Origin: Aeromonas encheleia
GTDB taxonomy: Bacteria; Pseudomonadota; Gammaproteobacteria; Enterobacterales; Aeromonadaceae
Direction of reading: 5' to 3'
DNA length: 64,000 nucleotides
Assembly (NCBI RefSeq): GCF_900637545.1
Contig: NZ_LR134376.1
Span: 3,491,001 to 3,555,000, forward strand
The notes beneath the pieces are model-generated. The model was not told the origin of the DNA, did not search any database, and saw only the letters and a program-made list of their open reading frames with translations. The number at the start of each line of letters is the position of its first letter. The stretch's first letter is position 1. The position numbers and the translations under genes were made by a program. Shown here piece by piece: positions 35,998 to 44,268 of this stretch.

Positions 35998-37389
35998 TTG
36001 AACACTGTTCGCCCCCCGAGCCGCACAACGAGCTGGCGCGACTCTCTCGTCGTCTATCTGGAGAGGCGGGTTCTCACCCTGTTTGCCATGGGCTTCTCCT
36101 CCGGCCTGCCACTGCTGCTGGTGTTTGGCACTCTCTCGTTCTGGCTGCGTGAGGCCGATGTCAGCCTGACCGACATCGGTTACATGAGCTGGGTCGCGCT
36201 GGCCTACGGCTTTAAATGGATGTGGTCACCGCTGGTCGACCGGCTGCCGCTGCCGCTGCTCTCCCGATTGCTGGGGCGGCGGCGCAGCTGGATGCTGCTC
36301 TCCCAACTGCTGATCGCCCTCTCCCTGGTGGGCATGGCCTACTGCGATCCCAAGACCCAGCTCGCCCAGCTCGCCCTGTTTGCCCTGCTGGTGGCGTTTT
36401 GCTCCGCGACGCAGGATATCGTCATCGATGCCTATCGTATCGAGTCGGCCCCTGAACGGTTGCAGGCGGCCATGGCGGCCTCCTACATGACGGGGTACCG
36501 GCTGGCGATGATCATGGCGGGGGCCGGCGCGCTGGCGCTGGCGGCCTGGCTCGGCAGCAACAGCGGTTACGACTACCGCGGCTGGCAGCTCACCTACCTG
36601 CTGATGGCGGGAATGATGTCCCTTGGCATCATCACCACCCTGCTCAGTCATGAGCCCGATATCGATGTGAAGCGTCAGGATGAACAGCAGGCGATGCGCA
36701 AGACGCTGCTGCTCGGCCAGGGCTGGCCGCGTCCGTTGGCGGGGCTGGGTGCCTGGCTCTACGAGGCTATCTGGTGCCCCTTCGCCGATTTCTTCCGCCG
36801 ATACGGCGGCTCCGCCCTGCTGATCCTCGGGCTCATCGCCTGTTATCGCATCTCGGACGTGGTGATGGGGGTGATGTCCAACAGCTTCTACGTGGATCTG
36901 CAGTTCAGCAAGACCGAGGTGGCCACCATCACCAAGGTGTATGGCGTCATCATGACGCTGGTAGGCGCCGCTTTGGGAGGCGTGCTGGTGATGCGCTTCG
37001 GCACCCTGCGCATCCTGTTTCTCGGCGCCGTGCTCACCGCCAGCACCAACCTGCTGTTTGCGCTGCTCAATCAGGTCGGCCACAACCTGGAGCTGCTGAC
37101 CCTGATCATCTCGCTGGACAACCTCAGCGCCGGGATAGCCACGGCGGCCTTCGTGACCTACCTGTCGAGCCTGACCAACGTCGCCTTCTCGGCGACCCAG
37201 TATGCGCTGTTCAGCTCCATCATGTTGCTGTTGCCCAAGCTGCTGGCCGGTTTTTCCGGCCACTTCGTCGAGCTGTTTGGCTACAGCAGCTTCTTCATCG
37301 GCACCAGCCTGCTCGGCATCCCGGTGATGGTGCTGATCATCATGGTATCCAAACGAAACAAACACTTGTCTTCGAAAGCGAACAAATAG
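35998..37389 (+). CDS. ampG: Muropeptide permease AmpG, TTG start
   Basis: 463 residues, about 12-14 membrane helices of the major facilitator superfamily. Typical AmpG blocks are LTLFAMGFSSGLPLLLVFGT, FKWMWSPLVDRLPLP and ATQDIVIDAYRIE. It imports GlcNAc-anhydroMurNAc peptides from the periplasm for cell-wall recycling. In Aeromonas this signal feeds induction of chromosomal beta-lactamases. The start is TTG at 35998 with RBS AGAGGAGT 9 bases upstream; no ATG or GTG fits between the RBS and the first membrane helix. Separated from ppiA by a terminator, so it has its own promoter. Confidence 0.93.
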   Translation: MNTVRPPSRTTSWRDSLVVYLERRVLTLFAMGFSSGLPLLLVFGTLSFWLREADVSLTDIGYMSWVALAYGFKWMWSPLVDRLPLPLLSRLLGRRRSWMLLSQLLIALSLVGMAYCDPKTQLAQLALFALLVAFCSATQDIVIDAYRIESAPERLQAAMAASYMTGYRLAMIMAGAGALALAAWLGSNSGYDYRGWQLTYLLMAGMMSLGIITTLLSHEPDIDVKRQDEQQAMRKTLLLGQGWPRPLAGLGAWLYEAIWCPFADFFRRYGGSALLILGLIACYRISDVVMGVMSNSFYVDLQFSKTEVATITKVYGVIMTLVGAALGGVLVMRFGTLRILFLGAVLTASTNLLFALLNQVGHNLELLTLIISLDNLSAGIATAAFVTYLSSLTNVAFSATQYALFSSIMLLLPKLLAGFSGHFVELFGYSSFFIGTSLLGIPVMVLIIMVSKRNKHLSSKANK

Positions 37390-37411
37390 CAAGCGTTTGC
37401 GCCAATGAGGG

Positions 37412-37427
37412 GGTGATTAGATTCACA
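37412..37427. promoter_or_regulatory. CRP site upstream of the Tsx/OmpK gene
   Basis: GGTGA-TTAGAT-TCACA: 9 of 10 matches to TGTGA-N6-TCACA with a nearly ideal core. It is centred about 127 bases before the ATG. A -10-like TAGAAT at 37478-37483 would place CRP near -70, a class I position. Confidence 0.75.
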
Positions 37428-37546
37428 ATTCCTGACAAAGTTCCCTGGCTCTTGTTTATCCGCTGAATTTATTTGGCTAGAATCCCTCCCGCTCCTTGTG
37501 GGCAGGCTACGGAAAACCTCAACTAAATACACAAGAGACCAATAAA

Positions 37547-38389
37547 ATGGCCAAATTTACCAAGACTCTGATCGCTGCCGGTCTGCTGGCTGCCTCCGCC
37601 ACCCCGGCTTTTGCTGCCGATTACAGCGGTGACATCCACAAGAACGATTACAAATGGATGCAGTTCAACCTGATGCATACCATTGACCAGCGCCCCTTTA
37701 CTTCTGGTCAAGATAGTTACAACGACACCTATCTGGAAATGGAATTTGGTGGTCGGTCCGGTATTTTTGATCTGTATGGCTATGTCGATATTTTCGATGT
37801 TTTCGATACCAGCCACAGTGACAAACACAATGGTCAGAACCTGTTCATGAAGTTTGCTCCGCGTATGTCTCTGGATGCGCTGACTGGCAAGGATCTCTCC
37901 TTCGGCCCGGTACAGGAACTGTACATTGCTAACCTGAACAACATTGCTGATGGCCAGATGGAGAACCAAATCGGTCTGGGCGCCGATGTGATGGTGCCTT
38001 GGTTCGGTAAGGTTGGGATGAACCTGTACGCTCGTTACTCCAACGAAAACGAATTCTTCCGCGAAGAAGAGAACTCATGGAACGGCTATCAGTTCTCCAT
38101 GAACTGGTTCAAGCCATTCTACACCTTCGGCAATGGCAGCTTCGTCTCCTACCAGGGTTACCTGGACTATGCCTTCGATCTGGATACTTACGGTCGTGCT
38201 GACCGCACCAGCGATAACCTGGCAACCTTCCACGGTATCTACTGGCACTCCGATCGCTACGCTGTTGGTTACGGCCTGAAGTACTTCATGGATGCCTATG
38301 GTAACAAAGACGGTTCCACCGCATTTGACGGCACTCCTTGGAAGAGTTCTGGCTTCAGCCACTACTTCTCCGTTACCTACAAGTTCTAA
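37547..38389 (+). CDS. tsx: Tsx/OmpK family nucleoside-specific outer-membrane channel
   Basis: 280 residues from the ATG at 37547, which gives a clean signal peptide (MAKFTKTLIAAGLLAASATPAFA). The mature barrel begins ADYSGDIHKNDYKWMQFNLM and ends in Phe (SVTYKF). Family blocks are DTYLEMEFGGRSGIFDLYGY and WYFKPF-like NWFKPFYTFGNGSF. The 12-stranded Tsx barrels take up nucleosides; the closest relatives are the Vibrio OmpK proteins, which are also phage receptors. GC content and codon use are lower than the neighbours, as is common for highly expressed porins. CRP control fits nucleoside uptake. Confidence 0.88.
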   Translation: MAKFTKTLIAAGLLAASATPAFAADYSGDIHKNDYKWMQFNLMHTIDQRPFTSGQDSYNDTYLEMEFGGRSGIFDLYGYVDIFDVFDTSHSDKHNGQNLFMKFAPRMSLDALTGKDLSFGPVQELYIANLNNIADGQMENQIGLGADVMVPWFGKVGMNLYARYSNENEFFREEENSWNGYQFSMNWFKPFYTFGNGSFVSYQGYLDYAFDLDTYGRADRTSDNLATFHGIYWHSDRYAVGYGLKYFMDAYGNKDGSTAFDGTPWKSSGFSHYFSVTYKF

Positions 38390-38410
38390 TCGAACTCGTA
38401 TCGCGGACAC

Positions 38411-38440
38411 AAAAAACCGGAGCAGCTGCTCCGGTTTTTT
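38411..38440 (+). terminator. Terminator after tsx
   Basis: Perfect 30-base palindrome AAAAAACCGGAGCAG / CTGCTCCGGTTTTTT; classic A-tract, GC stem and T tract, able to work both ways. Confidence 0.95.
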
Positions 38441-38459
38441 TATGGCTCGACCATCGACG

Positions 38460-38489
38460 GTCTTGCCATTGAACGTCTTGCCATTGAAC
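38460..38489. repeat. Two perfect 15-bp tandem units
   Basis: GTCTTGCCATTGAAC occurs twice in direct succession in the gap between the tsx terminator and the end of yajQ. Non-coding; no function apparent. Confidence 0.9.
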
Positions 38490-38521
38490 AAGGGGGAGGG
38501 CCGAACCCTCCCCGCCTGCGA

Positions 38522-39004
38522 TCAATCGCGGAAATTCTGGAACTGCATCGGCTGACCCAGCTCGGCCCCGCGCACCAGTGCCATGGCCTCCTGCAGATCG
38601 TCACGCTTCTTGCCGGTGACGCGCACCTCGTCACCCTGGATGGCGACCTGCACCTTGATCTTGGAATCCTTGATCAGCTTCACCAGCTTCTTGGCGATCT
38701 CCTTCTCGATCCCCTGCTTGAACTTGACGTTCAGGTGGAAGCGTTTGCCGGAGTGAACGCTGTCACCCACGTCGATGGAATTGCCTTCGATGTTGCGCTT
38801 GAGCAGGGCTCCGCGCAGGATCTCGACCATCTGCTTGAGCTGGAAATCGGCATCGGCCTCCAGCTTGACTTCTTCTTTGTTCAATTCGAAGCTGGCTTCA
38901 ACACCACGAAAATCGAAACGGGTCGCTAGTTCACGATTGGCGTTATCGACGGCGTTCAACACCTCGTTCATTTTGACTTCAGAGACAATATCGAATGACG
39001 GCAT
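38522..39004 (-). CDS. yajQ: YajQ family protein (nucleotide/c-di-GMP binding)
   Basis: 160 residues from the ATG at 39004 ([22 protein letters not shown]). Two RRM-like domains; the family sequence [14 protein letters not shown] and the closing [20 protein letters not shown] are clear. YajQ proteins bind c-di-GMP in Xanthomonas and tRNA/GTP in E. coli, so its exact role in this organism is open. Divergent from panE, as in enterics. Confidence 0.93.
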   Translation of the reverse strand: MPSFDIVSEVKMNEVLNAVDNANRELATRFDFRGVEASFELNKEEVKLEADADFQLKQMVEILRGALLKRNIEGNSIDVGDSVHSGKRFHLNVKFKQGIEKEIAKKLVKLIKDSKIKVQVAIQGDEVRVTGKKRDDLQEAMALVRGAELGQPMQFQNFRD

Positions 39005-39206
39005 GTCAGGGCTCCTCAAGTTGCGCTTATAGGGGGGCAAATCTACCAGAAAACCGGCAAATTTGCTGATTTCTATGGGGTTGCTCTGCTAGAATCCCCT
39101 GCGCACAGGAATGGCGAGACCCGTTAGTGTCCGCCACGCGACATCTTCACTTATCCCCGGCAGGTGGTTGTTCGGAACGCGACCCCTACCTTGATTGAGC
39201 CTCTCC

Positions 39207-40154
39207 ATGCCAAGCGGATTACGCGATTTAAACCTTAAAAACAGCCGACAGCCCTCCTCCCCCCAATGGTCACTGCTGGGCTGTGGTGCCCTGGGTGGCG
39301 TGTTCGCATCCCTGTTGACCCTGAGCGGCCAATCGACCCGCGTCTTGCTGCGCGATCGGCACCGCTCCACCCTGCACCCCGGCATCGATTTCACCTCGCT
39401 GGAAGGCCATACCCAGTTGATCGCCATCGAGCGGGGCTTCGTCAGCCAGCCCGGCCAGATCAAGCGGCTGCTGGTGATGACCAAGGCCGGTCAGGTGGTA
39501 TCGGCCCTGACCCCGCTGGTGGGCAAGCTGGCGGCAGGCATCCCCATTATCTTGCTGCACAATGGCATGGGCATCGCCGAGCAGGTGGTGCAGCTGTTCC
39601 CACACAACCCGGTGATCGCCGGCATCACCAGCCACGGCGCCATGCAGAACGGTCACTTCGTGTTCCGCCATACCGGCAAGGGTGAGACCTGGCTCGGCCC
39701 GGTCAACGAGGCCGCCAAGGCCCACGCCGGCCTGGCGGACGAGCTCGCCGCCGCCCTCGGCCAGGCCGGTTGGGATGAGCACATCTTGGCCCGCCAGTGG
39801 CAGAAGCTCGCCATCAACTGCGCCATCAATCCGCTGACCGCATTGTATAGACTCAAGAATGGCGATCTGACCGGTCCCCGCTTCGCCGACGCCCTGCAGC
39901 AGATCTGCGTGGAAGTGGCGGACGTGATGCACGCCGAAGGCCAGCCGACCAGTGCCGAGGAACTGCTGCGCCGGGTGATGATGGTGGTGGAGCTCACCGC
40001 CGACAATTACTCTTCCATGTATCAAGACATGGAGCTGGGCCGCGAGACCGAGATCGAGGCCATCACCGGCTTCCTGCTGGCCAGGGCCGCCCAGCACGGC
40101 ATCGCGGTGCCGGTCAATCAGGGCCTCTATCAGGCCATCAAAGAGAAGAGCTGA
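39207..40154 (+). CDS. panE: 2-dehydropantoate 2-reductase PanE
   Basis: 315 residues from the ATG at 39207. The nucleotide-binding GCGALGGVFASLL is at residues 27-39, so the protein has an N-terminal extension of about 20 residues compared with E. coli PanE (which starts MKITVLGCGALG). No start nearer the motif is available in frame. Catalytic Lys in WQKLAINCAINPLTAL near residue 195. It reduces ketopantoate to pantoate with NADPH in coenzyme A synthesis. Followed by yajL 33 bases later. Confidence 0.9.
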   Translation: MPSGLRDLNLKNSRQPSSPQWSLLGCGALGGVFASLLTLSGQSTRVLLRDRHRSTLHPGIDFTSLEGHTQLIAIERGFVSQPGQIKRLLVMTKAGQVVSALTPLVGKLAAGIPIILLHNGMGIAEQVVQLFPHNPVIAGITSHGAMQNGHFVFRHTGKGETWLGPVNEAAKAHAGLADELAAALGQAGWDEHILARQWQKLAINCAINPLTALYRLKNGDLTGPRFADALQQICVEVADVMHAEGQPTSAEELLRRVMMVVELTADNYSSMYQDMELGRETEIEAITGFLLARAAQHGIAVPVNQGLYQAIKEKS

Positions 40155-40187
40155 GCCCGGCTGGATAGCCGGCAGAAGGAGTAACAG

Positions 40188-40748
40188 ATGAGCGTACTGG
40201 TATTGGTAGCCCCGGGTTCGGAAGAGATCGAGACCGTCGCCATCGTCGACACCCTGGTGCGGGCCCGCATCGAGGTGTTGCTCGCCTCCTGCTGCCCGGC
40301 GGGTCTGCGCCAGATCCGCGCCTCCCGTGGGATGCAGCTGGTCGCCGACTGCCATATCGACGAGCTGGCCAGCCGTGACTTCGAGGCCATAGTCGTGCCG
40401 GGCGGCCTGCCCGGCAGCGAGGCGATCCGCGATACGCCGCTCGCCATCGACCTGCTCAGGGAGCAGGCGGCGCTCGGCCGCTGGCGGGCGGCCATTTGCG
40501 CCGCCCCCGTGGTGGTATTGCAACATCACCATCTGCTGGGGGATGCCAGCGTTACCTGTCACCCGGCTTTTCAGGCCCGGCTACCCGTCGGCCAGCTCAG
40601 CACGGCGCGGGTCGTGCGGGATGATGCCCATCGTCTCATCACCAGCCAGGGACCCGGCACCGCCATCGAATTTGCCCTCGAGATAGTGCGGGTGCTGCGC
40701 GGCGACGAGGCCGCCCTCGCGGTCGCCGGTCCCATGGTGATGCCATAA
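40188..40748 (+). CDS. yajL: DJ-1/PfpI family protein deglycase YajL
   Basis: 186 residues. DJ-1 fold with the nucleophile Cys in RAAICAAPVVVLQHH near residue 106, and the Glu that activates it in PGSEEIETVAIVD. It is a chaperone-like protein reported to act on glyoxal-modified Cys/Lys/Arg and in oxidative stress. The gene order panE-yajL is conserved in E. coli. RBS AGAAGGAG. Confidence 0.92.
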   Translation: MSVLVLVAPGSEEIETVAIVDTLVRARIEVLLASCCPAGLRQIRASRGMQLVADCHIDELASRDFEAIVVPGGLPGSEAIRDTPLAIDLLREQAALGRWRAAICAAPVVVLQHHHLLGDASVTCHPAFQARLPVGQLSTARVVRDDAHRLITSQGPGTAIEFALEIVRVLRGDEAALAVAGPMVMP

Positions 40749-40772
40749 AGCGAAGGTTGTGAACGCGGCTGG

Positions 40773-41477
40773 CTAGTTGACTGGCTCCAGATCCGTTCTG
40801 GGCTGTTTGGCGCGGTAGGCATCCATAATCGGAGCCCAATCCATGCCCATCGGCACGGGATATTGCTTGAATAGCTCGCCATATTTTTTGTCGAAATCAT
40901 CCATGCCATATTGGCGAGCTACCGGGACTTTTTTATCATACCAGTCGTCGGTCACCTCTTCGGCAATACCACGGATGAGTAGTTTGTCGGGGCTCAGTTG
41001 TAGTCCCCCTCCGGTTAGTACAACCTCAAAATAACCACCAGGAGCCAGACCAAAATAGAGGCGATTTCGGCGATCATAGCGTCCGTCAACTAAATAAACT
41101 TGGCGCATCTGTTTTTCTAAATCTACGGGCAAATTCACCTTGATGCGGTAACGCTTGCGATCATGAGATGAAACCATCTCGATCACGGCTTTATCGGGTA
41201 CAGGCACGCCGTCAGTAGGCAGACCACCACCGCCAGCCCAGTAATAGCGCTGCCCTTTGATACGATCGGCAAGCAAACCGCCTGCTCCCCCTCCGGCCAA
41301 GCGGTCGGCATAAACCAACTCGCCACCACGATAAAACTCGGTCTTGGTATTTGTAGTTATATCGATATTGCTGCCGGTACCATAACGCCAAGAAAAGGGT
41401 TTCAGTGGCGCCTCCATCGCGCAGGCCAACAAGGGGCAGAGTATCCCCAGGATCCACAACCATCGCTTTAACATCAT
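40773..41477 (-). CDS. DUF2931 family lipoprotein, putative immunity protein for the T6SS lipase
   Basis: 234 residues. Lipoprotein-type signal MMLKRWLWILGILCPLLAC (Cys about 19). The mature part is rich in Gly/Tyr/Arg and contains YWAGGGGLPTDGVPVPDKA and FGLAPGGYFEVVLTGGGLQL. I recognise it as DUF2931, a family often paired with DUF2235 T6SS lipases. The ATG overlaps the effector's stop (ATGA), so the two are made together, as expected for an effector/immunity pair. A periplasm-facing lipoprotein is where an anti-lipase should act. Its base composition is less GC-rich than the flanks, which suggests transfer. Immunity role is inferred. Confidence 0.7.
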   Translation of the reverse strand: MMLKRWLWILGILCPLLACAMEAPLKPFSWRYGTGSNIDITTNTKTEFYRGGELVYADRLAGGGAGGLLADRIKGQRYYWAGGGGLPTDGVPVPDKAVIEMVSSHDRKRYRIKVNLPVDLEKQMRQVYLVDGRYDRRNRLYFGLAPGGYFEVVLTGGGLQLSPDKLLIRGIAEEVTDDWYDKKVPVARQYGMDDFDKKYGELFKQYPVPMGMDWAPIMDAYRAKQPRTDLEPVN

Positions 41478-43480
41478 GACTCCTTGTTCCCTATCAGCTC
41501 GCGTCTCTCTTTGCTGACAGTAGGTTCATATTTATTGGTGTTGGCCGGATTGGCGATGCCTTGACTGCTGGCACTGTGGTGCAAATAATCACGACGCAAA
41601 GCACTATAAACGTCGAGTGACAATTGATGGGCCAGATTCTTGGCAACCTTATGCTCAATAGCTAATTGTGCCCAGAGTTTATCCAAAGCCTTCAAATCAG
41701 CCCCTGGCCGTTTGCTTGAGAGCGGTTCAAGCTGCAATGCTCTATTTTCCGGTTTCCACTCTTTAAAGGGGACCCCCACAGCACGCCCTGCCTCCACCAT
41801 CATATGCAGTGGGATACGAGAATATTCTCCTTCTACCACTCGATTCATCAACACTTCTACATAGACAGATTTCTTGCCGGGGCCAGAGCTATTTTTCTCC
41901 TCAGGACGCCTAAAAGAGTAAGGCTTCAGACTTATGGTCCCAACCGACGGGACTGCACCACGGGGCAAGTTGGGATTGATGCGCTCTACCCATCCCATGG
42001 CTCGCTTTTCTTCGGCATAGGCCTTGGCTTGCAAATAAGCATGGCTCGCAGTTTCCGGTATATCGGCGCTTTCGATACTCATAAAACGCTCCAGCTCGAT
42101 GCATTCCGTCAGTGCAGGATCGCTATTGGGATCACCCAGGCTCCAACGGCTATAGTAACCGCCGCCTACATCCGAGTGAGCCCCAGGTAGCGCTAATTCG
42201 GTGAAGTGGGCCGGGATGCTGGTACCCGCAGCATCCACTGTGATGCGCGACAGCGGGAAGTGTTTGCGCACTTCATCCAGTGCGGTGAGATGCACCACTC
42301 GCTCGGCACAATCTGCCTTGAGCTGCACATTGACCTTGGCGTTAAAAGAAGAAAGGACAGTATCGAACAGGCCGACGAAGGTAAAGCGCACATCGTCCCG
42401 GCTAGCCCAATCAAAACCAGCCTTCAGTCGAATATCCGGATTATTGGCCATCGCCATTACTAGCGGATGATTGGACTTTTGATCGATCACATTGACAAAA
42501 TGGCGAGCGGCGGCGGCTCCTCGGCTAAAGCCAAATACATCGAACTCAATTCGATGGATACAGTCCACGGCCGGTAATACATCATGAAGATCATCGGTAA
42601 TTCCCGTTAGAATAATGTCTGTGCAAGCTAGTGTTACCTTGCCAATGATGGAGGTATTTTCACCGGCAAAGTCGAGATCCAATCCCTGAGTCAGGGTATC
42701 GTCCGAACGATATTCAAGGCCATTGTCTCCTGCTATTGGATCTCGAGTCCCAATACCACTGATATAGCTATGCGCAACCAGAGAGCCCGCAGTAATGTCA
42801 TATTGTTCAAACAATTTACCTACATTGGTCACATCATTGGCGGCACTCCCCTCGACCGGACTTCTCCCCATTTGACAACCACGCAGCTCCTTCTCCCGCT
42901 GGTATGGATCAGAGCAGGTCTCTAGCAGCCACTGCTCTACCTTTTGCAACCCGGCCTGAGCATTACGGGTATTATTGCCAGTACCATCAAAGAAGACCCC
43001 GATCCTCAGAGTATTGATTTGATAACCTTTTATCTCAATTACATAGGAGTGCCTGGTAAAGAAACGGGCATTGCCTGCTTTTCCTTCCTGATGTGCCTCC
43101 GGTAGTGGAGCTTGCGGTTTGGTCAGGCAGAGATCCCCTGTAGTGACCTTGATATGTTCCCGCTTAGTATCGTCGTACCCGAGCAGCTTATCGGTATAGG
43201 CCGGCACCTCGCTCTGTTCCCCCTCCTTGAGCATCTCGCGAGATTGCGCCACCTTGAGCCAGGGTTGTGTCTCAAGTTTTACCGTCACGGGGCCAACCGC
43301 AAAACCGCGCACCAGGATAGGTCCATCCTTCAGGGTGACAGTTCCAGACTTGCCGGTCTCGTCAGTCAGCGTGGCCTTGAGCCCCTTGAACGAGCGGTTA
43401 TGTTCATCCCGAACATCTATCTCGATCCAGCAGTCATAACGCTCACAAGGGATACAGTGGGGATCTGCCGCCATCAACAT
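41474..43480 (-). CDS. T6SS effector, DUF2235 (Tle1-type) phospholipase
   Basis: 668 residues. The DUF2235 alpha/beta hydrolase domain starts near residue 158 with RIGVFFDGTGNNTRNA. The nucleophile elbow is DVFGFSRGAAAARHF (Ser about 319, GFSRG form of GxSxG). It continues with LPGAHSDVGGGYYSRW, the family's catalytic Asp/His region. The N-terminal 100 residues contain PCERYDCWIEIDVRD, a possible beta-rich docking segment. Tle1 enzymes hydrolyse membrane phospholipids after delivery to the target periplasm. It lies after the vgrG and DUF4123 genes and is followed by a coupled lipoprotein gene, a standard T6SS cargo arrangement. Lower GC than the neighbours. Lipase activity inferred from motifs. 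Confidence 0.85.
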   Translation of the reverse strand: MLMAADPHCIPCERYDCWIEIDVRDEHNRSFKGLKATLTDETGKSGTVTLKDGPILVRGFAVGPVTVKLETQPWLKVAQSREMLKEGEQSEVPAYTDKLLGYDDTKREHIKVTTGDLCLTKPQAPLPEAHQEGKAGNARFFTRHSYVIEIKGYQINTLRIGVFFDGTGNNTRNAQAGLQKVEQWLLETCSDPYQREKELRGCQMGRSPVEGSAANDVTNVGKLFEQYDITAGSLVAHSYISGIGTRDPIAGDNGLEYRSDDTLTQGLDLDFAGENTSIIGKVTLACTDIILTGITDDLHDVLPAVDCIHRIEFDVFGFSRGAAAARHFVNVIDQKSNHPLVMAMANNPDIRLKAGFDWASRDDVRFTFVGLFDTVLSSFNAKVNVQLKADCAERVVHLTALDEVRKHFPLSRITVDAAGTSIPAHFTELALPGAHSDVGGGYYSRWSLGDPNSDPALTECIELERFMSIESADIPETASHAYLQAKAYAEEKRAMGWVERINPNLPRGAVPSVGTISLKPYSFRRPEEKNSSGPGKKSVYVEVLMNRVVEGEYSRIPLHMMVEAGRAVGVPFKEWKPENRALQLEPLSSKRPGADLKALDKLWAQLAIEHKVAKNLAHQLSLDVYSALRRDYLHHSASSQGIANPANTNKYEPTVSKERRELIGNKES

Positions 43481-44268
43481 ACTCCTGTCAGTTCGTTGCG
43501 TTTGTTCAGCCAGTTGACCACCTGAGCCAGTTCATCATCGGCCAGCATCAGTGGCACCCGTATCTCTTCAAGAGGTGTCTTGGCCTGTAAGGCCAAGGCT
43601 CCCGCCACCACACCATCGCGCACATCCTCTTGCAGCCCATCCTGATTGGCCTGCTTAAGAACAGGTAAAATAGTGCCTTCCGGGTCTGGATGGCGTTCCA
43701 TCATAGCCGTCATGGTCTGCCATAGGCGCCGCCGCAAGATATAGGCATGACGATTCTCGTCGTACAGGGGAGCCAGGTGATGGGGTTGGATCCTAAACCA
43801 GGGCGCATACCTAGGAATGAAATCAGCGCCGTCACTTCGTCGCCAACCACTTTCGTTGACCCACAGTCCGGCGCAAGGTCCCAATATGTCATCGAGATCC
43901 CGCTGGCTCATGGCATCTAGCATCTTCGAAAGAATCCGGTTGTCGGCATAGCGAAACCACATCACTTCCCCCTCTCGAGCCACCTCAATCAGACTCTGCC
44001 AATGCTTGCGCACCGTTTCAGACGATGCGCTGCTGACGACATAAAACCCGCATAGCTGGGGATCCGAGTCGATAAAGTTAGAAGAGGGGGACGGCAGCAG
44101 CCAGGGGCCCTGCTCTGCCTGGTCGGCAAACGCGGTACCGGCAAAGAGTGGGTAAGCATCTTCACCACCGGTTTCGTAGAAACGAGCGACCAATGTTTGG
44201 TCCAGCGCCGCATCGATGACAGCAAACAGCTGGCCGTGCAATTGGCTTCGCCACTCGTGGAACCTCAT
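43474..44268 (-). CDS. DUF4123 T6SS effector chaperone/adaptor (Tap/TEC)
   Basis: 264 residues, family DUF4123. It opens [21 protein letters not shown], then [11 protein letters not shown] and [19 protein letters not shown], followed by a helical C-terminus ending in [13 protein letters not shown]. These proteins bind the effector N-terminus and load it on the VgrG tip. Its ATG overlaps the vgrG stop, and its stop overlaps the effector start, so vgrG, adaptor, effector and immunity are one translationally coupled chain. Confidence 0.85.
   Translation of the reverse strand: MRFHEWRSQLHGQLFAVIDAALDQTLVARFYETGGEDAYPLFAGTAFADQAEQGPWLLPSPSSNFIDSDPQLCGFYVVSSASSETVRKHWQSLIEVAREGEVMWFRYADNRILSKMLDAMSQRDLDDILGPCAGLWVNESGWRRSDGADFIPRYAPWFRIQPHHLAPLYDENRHAYILRRRLWQTMTAMMERHPDPEGTILPVLKQANQDGLQEDVRDGVVAGALALQAKTPLEEIRVPLMLADDELAQVVNWLNKRNELTGVC

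Noticed and set aside
41474-43480. Possible Rhs or polymorphic toxin behind vgrG
   Set aside because: No YD repeats or C-terminal toxin module; the GFSRG and DGTGNN motifs clearly mark a DUF2235 lipase.
43112-43525. Plus-strand frames within the T6SS genes as candidate antitoxins
   Set aside because: All are in shadow frames of the minus-strand genes, without RBS or conserved content.
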